Assembly (NCBI GenBank): GCA_050949865.1
Contig: JBMNGN010000005.1
Location: forward strand, 62,001 to 126,000
Length of the DNA: 64,000 bases
Source of the DNA: JBMNGN01 sp050949865
GTDB lineage: Bacteria; Bacillota; Syntrophomonadia; Syntrophomonadales; Syntrophomonadaceae
Reading direction: 5' to 3'
Made by a program: the position numbers and the translations under genes. Positions 42,416 through 49,982 of this stretch are shown here, piece by piece (the stretch's first letter is position 1; each line of letters begins with the position of its first letter). The notes below the pieces were generated by a model. The model saw nothing but the letters and a program-made list of their open reading frames with translations. It ran no database searches and had not been told where the DNA came from.

Positions 42416-42730
42416 AATATTTTCCTTCCCTGGTTCTTGTTTACTCATATTATGCACTGAATTCGACAAAGCTATCTTTGATCCTTTTGTCTTTAGTTTG
42501 GTTAATTTCCAAATATTTTGGATAACAAAAGGTTTTCTGGTTGTTGGATATATCATCAATTATTACAAGGCCTCTAAATATTAATTATACTATGAACCCA
42601 TCGGTTCATAATAGTATAGACTTGCGGGCAAGGTAATTATTAAAACGCCAACAATATTTCCACCGGATTAAAAAGTCATATATAATGAGATAAGCGGCTA
42701 TTAGCCAGAGAAAAAACGGAGGATTGCGCC
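42416..42730. other. Intergenic region between divergent rluB and folE
   Basis: The 315 nt hold an inverted repeat, TATGAACC-CATC-GGTTCATA (42591-42610), whose flanks extend the pairing imperfectly (ATAC on the left and TAGTAT on the right). A TATAAT (42681-42686) lies 45 nt upstream of the folE ATG but lacks a good -35. The palindrome may be an operator serving both genes. No RNA gene is visible. Confidence 0.4.
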
Positions 42731-43300
42731 ATGAGTAATACCATCGATAAAGCTAAAATAGAAACTGCCGTAAAGATGATCCTTGAGGCAATCGGTGAAG
42801 ATTCAGCCCGCGAGGGGCTGGTTAACACCCCTAAGCGGGTGGCAGACATGTATGAAGAGATCTTTTCGGGATTAAATCTCAATCCCCGGGAGTTTCTAAA
42901 CGTATCTTTTACGGAATATCACGACGAACTGGTACTGGTTAAAGACATCCCATTATATTCTATCTGTGAACATCACTTGCTACCTTTTTATGGCAAGGCC
43001 CATTTAGCCTATATACCTAAAGGAGGTAAGGTAGTGGGAATCAGCAAGCTGATCAGGGTAGTAGAGACTTTTGCCCGCCGTCCCCAATTGCAAGAACGCC
43101 TTACTTCTCAAATAGCTGATTGTATTAATGAAACTCTGTCCCCTTATGGTGTCGGCGTAGTTATCCAAGCCGAGCATATGTGCATGACTATGAGAGGGGT
43201 TAAAAAGCCCGGAACGTTTATGGTAACCTCAGCAGTTAGGGGTCTGTTTGAAACCAGACCCCAAACCAGAGCAGAGTTTTTCTCCCTGATAAAAAACTAG
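42731..43300 (+). CDS. folE: GTP cyclohydrolase I
   Basis: Converts GTP to 7,8-dihydroneopterin triphosphate, first step of folate synthesis and the source of the queuosine precursor. The 189-aa protein has the zinc site C79 and H82 in YSICEHHLLPFYG and the third ligand cysteine in QAEHMCMTMRGVKKPG, with the PKRVADMY, YIPKGGKVVGISKL and RRPQLQERLT blocks. GGAGG precedes the ATG. It converges on fhs, so two one-carbon/folate genes are side by side. The queuosine genes tgt, queA and queH lie 15 kb away. Confidence 0.95.
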   Translation: MSNTIDKAKIETAVKMILEAIGEDSAREGLVNTPKRVADMYEEIFSGLNLNPREFLNVSFTEYHDELVLVKDIPLYSICEHHLLPFYGKAHLAYIPKGGKVVGISKLIRVVETFARRPQLQERLTSQIADCINETLSPYGVGVVIQAEHMCMTMRGVKKPGTFMVTSAVRGLFETRPQTRAEFFSLIKN

Positions 43301-43322
43301 CCGAGGACACCTTTAAAAAGTA

Positions 43323-44990
43323 CTAAAACAGTCCAATTATTTTCCCGTCAGGCAATATATCTATCTTTTCGGCGGCTGGGTTTTTCCCGAGACCGGGCAT
43401 AGTCATTATATCTCCGGCAATAGCCACCACAAAACCTGCCCCGGCGCTTAATCTTACTTCCCGGATATTAACTCTGAAACCTTCCGGCCGTCCTTTGAGA
43501 TTAGGATTATCTGACAGGGAATACTGGGTTTTGGCAATGCACACCGGCAAATCACCGTAGCCCTGGTCTTCAAACCGGGCTATCTGTTGATTGGCCTGGG
43601 GAGAATAATCGACTCCTGAAGCCCCGTATATCTGGGAGCAAATTGTTTCAATCTTCTCTTTTATTTTTTGATTGGTATGGTACAGGAATCTAAAACCATT
43701 AGGTTTTTCAGCAGCCTGGACTACCTTTAGCGCCAGGTCTTCCCCGCCCAATCCGCCTTTAGCCCATACCTGGGAAATGGCTACATCTGCCCCCAGTTCT
43801 GAACACCGTTCAATTACGTACTGTATTTCTTCCCGGGTATCAGCAGGAAACTCATTAAGGGCTACTACTACTGGCAATCCAAAGCTATGAAGGTTTTGTA
43901 ACTGCTTCTCCAAATTTTGGATTCCCTTTGCCAGGGCCTGCAAGTTAGGCTCATTGGTTTTTTCCACTGGCACTCCGCCATGGTTCTTTAAGGCCCTGAT
44001 TGTGGCTACCAGCACCACTGCATCCGGTTGAAAACCTCCATAACGGCACACAATGTTAAAGAACTTTTCGGCTCCCAGATCCGCTCCGAAACCGGCTTCA
44101 GTAATCATAAATTCGCCAAGTTTTAATCCCATTTTAATTGCTACAATACTGTTAGCTCCATGAGCGATATTGGCAAAAGGACCGCCATGTACAAAGGCAG
44201 GGGTGTTCTCCAAAGTCTGGACCAGATTGGGTTTTATTGCTTCCTTCATCAACACAGCCATAGAACCGGCCACATTTAATTGACCTGCGGTCACCGGTTT
44301 CCCATCAAAGGTGTAGGCAACCACCATTTTTTTAAATCGGTTCTTTAAATCCATAAGATCTGAGGCCAGGCACAAGCAGGCCATAACTTCTGAGGCTACA
44401 GTTATGTCAAATCCTGATTCTCTTGGTACCCCGTTAACCCGTCCGCCCAAACCAATGACAATATTCCTTAAAGCCCGCTCATTAAGGTCAAGGACCCTGC
44501 GCCATACTACCTGGCGGGGGTCGATATTCAAAGCATTACCCTGATGAATATGGTTGTCCACTATGGCAGCCAACAAGTTGTGGGCCGTGGTCACTGCATG
44601 GATATCGCCCGTAAAATGCAGGTTTATGTCTTCCATAGGAATGACCTGGGAGTAGCCCCCGCCTGCCGCTCCGCCCTTTATTCCAAAGCTTGGACCCAAC
44701 GATGGTTCTCTCAAGGCAATAATTGCCTTCCTGCCTATCCTGTTTAATGCCTGGCCCAGGCCTACGGTAGTAGTAGTCTTCCCCTCCCCTGCAGGGGTGG
44801 GATTAATTGCCGTAACCAGCACCAGCTTGCCGGAAGGATTATCCTTGATTCGCTCCCAGACATCCAAGGACAATTTAGCCTTGTATTTCCCGTATAGATC
44901 AATATCATCTTCCTTAAGACCGATTGAATCAGCAATTTCTCTAATCGGTTTAATGTTGGCCTCCTGTGCAATCTCAATATCGCTTTTCAC
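43323..44990 (-). CDS. fhs: Formate--tetrahydrofolate ligase
   Basis: ATP-dependent joining of formate to tetrahydrofolate, entry step of the methyl branch of the Wood-Ljungdahl pathway and a general one-carbon source. The 555-aa length is standard. The P-loop is TPAGEGKTTTTVGLGQAL near residue 66-83, followed by LREPSLGPSFGIKGGAAGGG, HFTGDIHAVTTAHNLLAA and the C-terminal PGLGKNPAAEKID. The start is a GTG (MKSDIEIAQ) after AAAGGAGG. A sigma-A promoter lies about 180 nt upstream. Confidence 0.96.
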   Translation of the reverse strand: MKSDIEIAQEANIKPIREIADSIGLKEDDIDLYGKYKAKLSLDVWERIKDNPSGKLVLVTAINPTPAGEGKTTTTVGLGQALNRIGRKAIIALREPSLGPSFGIKGGAAGGGYSQVIPMEDINLHFTGDIHAVTTAHNLLAAIVDNHIHQGNALNIDPRQVVWRRVLDLNERALRNIVIGLGGRVNGVPRESGFDITVASEVMACLCLASDLMDLKNRFKKMVVAYTFDGKPVTAGQLNVAGSMAVLMKEAIKPNLVQTLENTPAFVHGGPFANIAHGANSIVAIKMGLKLGEFMITEAGFGADLGAEKFFNIVCRYGGFQPDAVVLVATIRALKNHGGVPVEKTNEPNLQALAKGIQNLEKQLQNLHSFGLPVVVALNEFPADTREEIQYVIERCSELGADVAISQVWAKGGLGGEDLALKVVQAAEKPNGFRFLYHTNQKIKEKIETICSQIYGASGVDYSPQANQQIARFEDQGYGDLPVCIAKTQYSLSDNPNLKGRPEGFRVNIREVRLSAGAGFVVAIAGDIMTMPGLGKNPAAEKIDILPDGKIIGLF

Positions 44991-45174
44991 CGGTATCCTC
45001 CTTTACAAAACCTTGCATGGTATTTTTATTTTGAAATTTAGTATTTCTAATGGGCGGTCGCTGGAAGAACAGGCTGTATTAACCCGATTTCGCTGTTTGC
45101 TCGTATCCAAATCTCTCGATCAGCTGAACAAAAAGAAAGGGTACCAGCATGCAAAACCTAACCGACTCATATGG

Positions 45175-45205
45175 ATAATATGTCGTTTCCGGTGCTATTT
45201 GTCAA
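45175..45205 (-). promoter_or_regulatory. Sigma-A type promoter of fhs
   Basis: On the minus strand, TTGACA (45200-45205) is followed by CATATT at 17 nt or TATTAT at 19 nt (45175-45182). The leader to the GTG is about 180 nt; it does not match the THF riboswitch as I know it. The -35 overlaps the region just upstream of the spmB stop. Confidence 0.5.
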
Positions 45206-45213
45206 GAGATAGC

Positions 45214-45768
45214 TTATCTGAAAACCAGGTTACATATGTATAAGGAGGCTATAAAACCAGTAACATCCGCAGCCAAGCCGGTAACAATGGAATAGCGATA
45301 CTTCTTGATCCCTACGGAGCCAAAGTATACGGTCAGGATAAAAAAGGTAGTATCAGTTGTCCCCTGCATAACTGAGGCCAGCCGGCCGATAAAAGAGTCA
45401 GGCCCGTAAACCCTCATCAATTCAGCAGCTAATCCTAAGACTCCACTCCCCGATAAGGGCCGCATTACCGCCAGGGGTAGAACCTCGGAAGGGGCACCCA
45501 GCCGGGAGGTAATAGGGTCCAAGGCCTGGGTAACAAAGTCCATAGCCCCAGAAGCCCTGAAAACTGATATCGCCACCAGCATGCCAACCAAAAAGGGTAT
45601 AATCTTTACCGCGGTTTTAAAACCTTCTTCAGCACCCTCCACGAAGGATTCATATACAGGCACCTTTTTAACAAAACCGTACAGGGGTACGGCCAGCAGA
45701 AGAAAAGGAATTGCCCATTTGGAGATTATGGTCAAAATGCTTAAAAGCACTATACCTTCCTCCTCCAC
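45214..45768 (-). CDS. spmB: Spore maturation protein B
   Basis: A 184-aa membrane protein of the nucleoside-transporter-like Gate family, required for proper spore core dehydration together with SpmA. It has five to six hydrophobic segments and the conserved ISVFRASGAMDFVTQALDPI and RPLSGSGVLGLAAELM blocks. The C-terminus carries TDTTFFILTVYFGSVGIKKYRYS, typical of SpmB. It overlaps the spmA stop by 19 nt, which indicates translational coupling. Confidence 0.94.
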   Translation of the reverse strand: MEEEGIVLLSILTIISKWAIPFLLLAVPLYGFVKKVPVYESFVEGAEEGFKTAVKIIPFLVGMLVAISVFRASGAMDFVTQALDPITSRLGAPSEVLPLAVMRPLSGSGVLGLAAELMRVYGPDSFIGRLASVMQGTTDTTFFILTVYFGSVGIKKYRYSIVTGLAADVTGFIASLYICNLVFR

Positions 45769-46343
45769 CGGCTCCTGGTTCTAAACCAGTAATCAAGAGA
45801 AACGGCTATTACCATGGCTGTAGCAGTAGCAAAAATGCAAGCTCCTACGATTTCCGTCGGGTTGGATGAGCCAAATGATAACCGGACTCCTATTATGGTT
45901 GCAGGTATTAATGTAATGCAGGATGTGTTCAAGGCTAAGAAAGTACACATAGCCTCGGAAGCTTCATCTGATTCCGCATTTAGTTGTTGAAGCTCCTGCA
46001 TGGCTTTCATTCCAAAAGGGGTAGCAGCATTTCCAAGTCCGAGCATATTGGCACTGAGGTTGAGTATGATCGCCCCCATTGCCGGGTGATCAGATGGCAC
46101 ACTGGGAAACAGCTTGACGGTTAGAGGAGTCATTAATTTAGCCAGGCTCTTAACCATGCCTCCCTGTTCCGCAATCTTCATTATCCCTAACCAGAGAGCC
46201 ATAACCCCGATTAAATCAAAACATATTTCAACCGCTCCTTTAGCTGCCCCCAAAGCTGCTTCAGTCACTACTTCGATGTTCCCATTAATGGCAGCCACAA
46301 CTATTCCAGATGCCAGTAATATCAGCCAAACTAGATTCAGCAC
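45750..46343 (-). CDS. spmA: Spore maturation protein A
   Basis: A 197-aa membrane protein partner of SpmB. The start is a GTG (MLNLVWLILLASGIVVAAINGN), 8 nt after GGAGGG, in agreement with the family N-terminus. Conserved blocks are GLMAxWLGIM-like GVMALWLGIMKIAE, HPAMGAIILNLSANMLGLGNAATPFGMKAM and MCTFLALNTSCITLIPATII. It lies downstream of ytfJ with a terminator between, so spmAB probably has its own sporulation promoter. Confidence 0.94.
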   Translation of the reverse strand: MLNLVWLILLASGIVVAAINGNIEVVTEAALGAAKGAVEICFDLIGVMALWLGIMKIAEQGGMVKSLAKLMTPLTVKLFPSVPSDHPAMGAIILNLSANMLGLGNAATPFGMKAMQELQQLNAESDEASEAMCTFLALNTSCITLIPATIIGVRLSFGSSNPTEIVGACIFATATAMVIAVSLDYWFRTRSRWRRKV

Positions 46344-46392
46344 AAAACCATCCCTCCATAAAACATAGCTGTTTTTAGAGGGTATGACTGCA

Positions 46393-46431
46393 GACAAAAA
46401 ATTAGAACAACCCTATCCAGGCGGGTTGTTC
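46393..46431 (-). terminator. Rho-independent terminator between ytfJ and spmA
   Basis: GAACAACCC and GGGTTGTTC (arms 46405-46413 and 46423-46431) flank a 9-nt loop; the minus strand then reads TAATTTTTTG. It separates the ytfJ-side operon from spmAB. Confidence 0.75.
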
Positions 46432-46473
46432 CAGTCCATCTTGGTGTTTATTTATTTCAGGTGCAGATATTTA

Positions 46474-46893
46474 TTAATACTCGTCTCCCAGCTCTTCACA
46501 ACCGTACTTTTTTCTTATCAGCATTTCCATCTTTTCCATTAACTGGGGCGCTAAATCTACAATCCTTTCGGCTAGAGGATTGCCATTTACCGATATCAAC
46601 CTTACATCAGCAGCCTTAACCACCAGAAAACCGACCGGTTTAACTGAAACCCCGGCTCCGCTTCCTCCACCGAATGGTAGTTCTGAGCCTTTTGTCCCAT
46701 TCATAGCTTCGTATTCTCCGCCACCGGCAGCAAAACCACACGCTACCTGAGAAATCGGAATTATAACCGTTCCATCGTTAGTTTCCACTGCATCGCCGAC
46801 TACTGTATTTACATCAACCATTTCTTTTATACTCTGCATTGCAGTTCTCATGAGGCCTTCAATCGGATGGCTTTGCTTTTCTTGAGATTCCAC
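46474..46893 (-). CDS. ytfJ: Sporulation protein YtfJ (GerW family)
   Basis: A 139-aa GerW/YtfJ family protein, made in the forespore and needed for normal nutrient germination in Bacillus. Family features are HPIEGLMRTAMQSIKEMVDV, NTVVGDAVETNDGTVIIPIS and the glycine-rich FAAGGGEYE...PFGGGSGAGVSV. The start is taken as a GTG (MESQEKQ) after AGGGGGT; an ATG 18 nt upstream is possible. It overlaps the upstream DUF2953 gene by about 35 nt. Confidence 0.9.
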   Translation of the reverse strand: MESQEKQSHPIEGLMRTAMQSIKEMVDVNTVVGDAVETNDGTVIIPISQVACGFAAGGGEYEAMNGTKGSELPFGGGSGAGVSVKPVGFLVVKAADVRLISVNGNPLAERIVDLAPQLMEKMEMLIRKKYGCEELGDEY

Positions 46894-47482
46894 GCCAATA
46901 CCCCCTGACATTCAAACCAAATGCATAAACACCTATAAGGATAATATGTACCATCCGTATTTTTAATATGCAACAAATTTGGCTGCTGATCGTGGAATTG
47001 CTGTAATCAGGCTGAATATGAACAAAACATGTTTCTAAATGGGTTACTGCAGATAAGAAGGAGAGCAAATTGCCTTTTAAGGCCCATAAGCTGCCAACGC
47101 CAATAGCTGTATACATGGCATTGTCAAATCCGATAATACTATTCCATTCCAGTTTTTTCACTAATATAGAACCCAGAATAAATCGCAGTATCTTTATCTG
47201 GTCTTTAAAAGATTCCGGGCGGTTCAAAGCCAGCTGGTTTTTTACGTGGATTTCAGCCCGACCGGTATTTTTTTTAAATGCTAGTTCCAGGATTTTTTCT
47301 GTATTCAGCAGACGCTTTAATCGATACTCTTTGAGCAGATAATTAACCAACCTCAGCCGGACTTCTGTATTTACAGTTATGGCCTTTTGATTAGTTATAG
47401 CTAGGGTGATGTGGATGGTGATCGGTATGAGCAAGGCAAACAGCATTGTGATCCCAATTATTAGGCATAGCTGGTACGGCAT
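46859..47482 (-). CDS. DUF2953 family protein
   Basis: A 207-aa protein with an N-terminal membrane helix (LCLIIGITMLFALLIPITI). It belongs to the DUF2953 family commonly found next to ytfJ in spore formers. The start is an ATG (MPYQLCL) 7 nt after AGGAG. The central part includes WNSIIGFDNAMYTAIGVGSLWALKG-type motifs and the end is basic (RGYWRGISRKAKPSD). It overlaps the start of ytfJ in another frame. Function is unknown; linkage suggests sporulation. Confidence 0.8.
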   Translation of the reverse strand: MPYQLCLIIGITMLFALLIPITIHITLAITNQKAITVNTEVRLRLVNYLLKEYRLKRLLNTEKILELAFKKNTGRAEIHVKNQLALNRPESFKDQIKILRFILGSILVKKLEWNSIIGFDNAMYTAIGVGSLWALKGNLLSFLSAVTHLETCFVHIQPDYSNSTISSQICCILKIRMVHIILIGVYAFGLNVRGYWRGISRKAKPSD

Positions 47483-47533
47483 TTTGTTTCTCCTGTTTTT
47501 ACATATCATTCCCTATCCTATACAGGTTATGCA

Positions 47534-48085
47534 TTATTTGGAATCCTTGAGGAGATTAATATAACCCTCTACATGGTTAATGATATTTTCCATTTGCTCA
47601 TCCGGGTTTAGATTAGCCCTTCCCAGCCTAAAGGTGGGGCAGTGCAGGTTATAATTGGTTATTAAGCGTTCTATTTTTTCCAACTGTAATTGGCACTGGT
47701 AGTAAAACTCTTCTTTCTTTTTCTCAAACCTTTTTTGCGCAGATTGGGAATGCGGTCCGGAGAAAAAAATGGAGACATACTGTTTAAAACGATGAATTTT
47801 TAGGCGGAGTTGCTTGTTTTCTTCGTCTATCTGCTTCCCAGTCTCTATCCAGAAAGGAGCAAAATCATTATTCTTAAGAATTTTAAAAACCATCCTGAGC
47901 TCTGGGGGTTCAAAGGGATTTTCGGACAAATCTATCGGTTGGCCCGCTCCTTTAAGTCCTTCAAAAGCCCCTTTGGCCTGAGCCTTAAGTATTGCGTTTT
48001 CCACCAAATCCTCAGTACTGCTCATATAGCGAGCCAGTTTTCTAGCCCGCTGAGCCTTGATCTTTACCTCTTCCTCGTAATCCAT
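47534..48085 (-). CDS. DUF1992 (DnaJ-like) domain protein
   Basis: A 183-aa soluble protein with the DUF1992 signature near the N-terminus (VENAILKAQAKGAFEGLKGA, GQPIDLSENPF) and a charged, coiled-coil-prone middle (QKRFEKKKEEFYYQCQLQLE). DUF1992 domains occur in some DnaJ-related proteins, but no J-domain HPD is present here. Its start overlaps the end of scpB by 44 nt, so it is part of the scpA-scpB transcript. Confidence 0.8.
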   Translation of the reverse strand: MDYEEEVKIKAQRARKLARYMSSTEDLVENAILKAQAKGAFEGLKGAGQPIDLSENPFEPPELRMVFKILKNNDFAPFWIETGKQIDEENKQLRLKIHRFKQYVSIFFSGPHSQSAQKRFEKKKEEFYYQCQLQLEKIERLITNYNLHCPTFRLGRANLNPDEQMENIINHVEGYINLLKDSK

Positions 48086-48602
48086 CTGGTTCTTCCTCCT
48101 TTAGTTTGGGCAAATCATCAATACTCTTTAAGCCAAATACCCTTAAAAACTCGTTGTTTGTAACATACAATAAGGGTTTACCTATAACCGGCTTGTACCC
48201 GGCCTCCTCAATAATCCCCTTCTCCAGCAAGGTGTTTATTGCCCGTTCCGATTTAACACCCCGTATTTTTTCAATTTCCGCCCGGGTTACCGGTTGATTG
48301 TAGGCTATAATCGCCAATGTCTCTAAGGCAGCAGGAGACAATTTCCTCCGGGACGGTTTCTCCATCCTGGCTAAAATCATGTGGTATTTGGGTTTAGTTA
48401 CCATTACATACCCTGCAGCAGATTCGATTACCTCAATTCCCCGCCGGCTTTCCCGGCAATCAGCTATCAACTCACTGATAATAACCTTGAGCTCTGGAGC
48501 CGCTATCCCAACAGCTTCCGCCATATCATCAAGCATGACATAATCTGCTTTCCAAAACAGGATGGCTTCTATGGCTGCTTTTATGTCGTCACGGGCTAAC
48601 AA
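48042..48602 (-). CDS. scpB: Segregation and condensation protein B
   Basis: A 186-aa ScpB, a winged-helix dimer that binds ScpA and stabilises the SMC condensin complex in chromosome segregation. Typical segments are the start IKAAIEAILFWKADYVML, PSRRKLSPAALETLAIIAYNQPVT and the RGVKSERAINTLLEKGIIEE block. The C-terminal extension (KLKEEEPDGLRGRGKDQGS) overlaps the DUF1992 gene and may be poorly conserved. It lies 8 nt after scpA. Confidence 0.95.
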   Translation of the reverse strand: MLARDDIKAAIEAILFWKADYVMLDDMAEAVGIAAPELKVIISELIADCRESRRGIEVIESAAGYVMVTKPKYHMILARMEKPSRRKLSPAALETLAIIAYNQPVTRAEIEKIRGVKSERAINTLLEKGIIEEAGYKPVIGKPLLYVTNNEFLRVFGLKSIDDLPKLKEEEPDGLRGRGKDQGSAG

Positions 48603-48610
48603 TCAAACCT

Positions 48611-49330
48611 TCACTCCTTTAGGTTAACTTTAATAGGAGAAAAATTTTCCTCCTGAATGACCATCACTTTACCGGTCCTTATTAATTCCAGCAAAGCGAG
48701 AAAAAAAGCAATATAAGTCTTTCTGCTGTTGTTGCGAAACATGGCTTGAAATAGGCAACCTTCGGGCTTATCAGCTAACAGGGCTATTAATTCGGCCATT
48801 TTCTGTTCAATATCAATATCGCCATCCGGCAGGGTAAACTCATGTTCAAGCATCGGCTGATTTCTCGTTACGCTTTTATATGATTGGATTAAGGTATTTA
48901 AACTTGCCTGTATTTCCTCAACACCTGTACCAGAAGCCTTTCTCTTTCGATAATAAACCCTTTCTGCCGTCCCGTTCAGACGGTCCTCCAGGTGCACTGA
49001 GGCTTCTTTATACTTTTTATAGTTAATCAACTGTTGAACTAATTCATTTCGCGGGTCCTCATCCGGTTCTTCGCTATCATCTTCCCCGGCTTCAAGCTGG
49101 TTAACCGGCAGAAGCATTTTAGATTTCAGGTTTAACAAGTAAGAGACCATTAACAAAAAACTGCCCAGGTCTTCAAGCTCGTAACTACCGATTTCCTGGA
49201 GATGTCTGATAAACTGATGGCTGATGGTAGCTACGGGAATATCATAAATATTAAGCTGGTTTTCTTCTATTAAGTATAGCAATAGATCAAGTGGTCCATG
49301 AAATGTGTCCAGATCTACCACGTAACTCAT
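48611..49330 (-). CDS. scpA: Segregation and condensation protein A
   Basis: A 239-aa kleisin that bridges SMC heads. It shows the family N-terminus DTFHGPLDLLLYLIEENQLNIYDIPVA, SYLLNLKSKMLLP, the acidic linker GEDDSEEPDEDP near residue 85-96, and the C-terminal winged helix (YIAFFALLELIRTGKV-like). It is followed by scpB at 8 nt and preceded by the M50 protease gene. Confidence 0.96.
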   Translation of the reverse strand: MSYVVDLDTFHGPLDLLLYLIEENQLNIYDIPVATISHQFIRHLQEIGSYELEDLGSFLLMVSYLLNLKSKMLLPVNQLEAGEDDSEEPDEDPRNELVQQLINYKKYKEASVHLEDRLNGTAERVYYRKRKASGTGVEEIQASLNTLIQSYKSVTRNQPMLEHEFTLPDGDIDIEQKMAELIALLADKPEGCLFQAMFRNNSRKTYIAFFLALLELIRTGKVMVIQEENFSPIKVNLKE

Positions 49331-49361
49331 ATAGACCCTCCTTACCTCCGGCCAGAAAAGA

Positions 49362-49982
49362 TTAAAAGACCAGCAGGTAAAGTATTCGGTAAAGAAGATT
49401 TATAACCGGTCCGATTATGGCAGATACCGCCCCGCTCATTATCAAAACCAGCAAGATTAGCGGTCCGTATCTCTCTAATGAATAAAGGGTCTGGGCCCCT
49501 TTATCCGACAATAAGCCAGCCAGAATCTTTGAGCCGTCCAAGGGCGGAACTGGTATAAGGTTAAATGCAGCCAGGACCAGGTTTATACTGATTACCGGCT
49601 GAACCAAAAGCAGGAGAGGCTCTTTCCACCCTGCCGGGGGCATGAAAACCAGGTGTTTATAGGCCAATAAGGCCAAGAAAGCAATTATCAGATTTACAAG
49701 TGGCCCAGCCAGGGAAACCAGCATCATACCTTTTTTAACCCCGGTGGTTTTAAAATTAATAGGATTAACCATAACCGGTTTAGCCCAGCCAAATCGGAAC
49801 AAAATCAACATTAAAAACCCCATTGGGTCTATGTGGGAAATAGGATTCAGGGTTAGGCGCCCCTGGTATAAAGGAGTATTATCACCCAGGTAATAGGCTA
49901 CCCTGCCGTGAGCATATTCGTGAAAAGTGATCCCTATGAGTATGGCCGGCAGCCATATAATGGCATCAAGAATCCATTGCAT
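49362..49982 (-). CDS. M50-family site-2 protease
   Basis: A 206-aa integral membrane zinc metalloprotease of the YwhC/rhomboid-unrelated S2P type. HEYAH (residues 21-25) gives two zinc ligands in the first helix, and the third is in NLIPVPPLDGSKIL near residue 141-154. Five to six hydrophobic segments are predicted. Substrates are unknown. It precedes scpA and overlaps the tRNA nucleotidyltransferase gene by 17 nt, the usual order in spore-forming clostridia. Confidence 0.9.
   Translation of the reverse strand: MQWILDAIIWLPAILIGITFHEYAHGRVAYYLGDNTPLYQGRLTLNPISHIDPMGFLMLILFRFGWAKPVMVNPINFKTTGVKKGMMLVSLAGPLVNLIIAFLALLAYKHLVFMPPAGWKEPLLLLVQPVISINLVLAAFNLIPVPPLDGSKILAGLLSDKGAQTLYSLERYGPLILLVLIMSGAVSAIIGPVINLLYRILYLLVF

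Noticed and set aside
44991..45213. THF riboswitch in the fhs leader
   Set aside because: I found no match to the known THF riboswitch core in the roughly 180-nt leader.
46859..46893. ytfJ/DUF2953 overlap as a sign of a frameshift
   Set aside because: Both proteins are complete by family comparison; the overlap is a normal short gene overlap once the GTG start of ytfJ is used.
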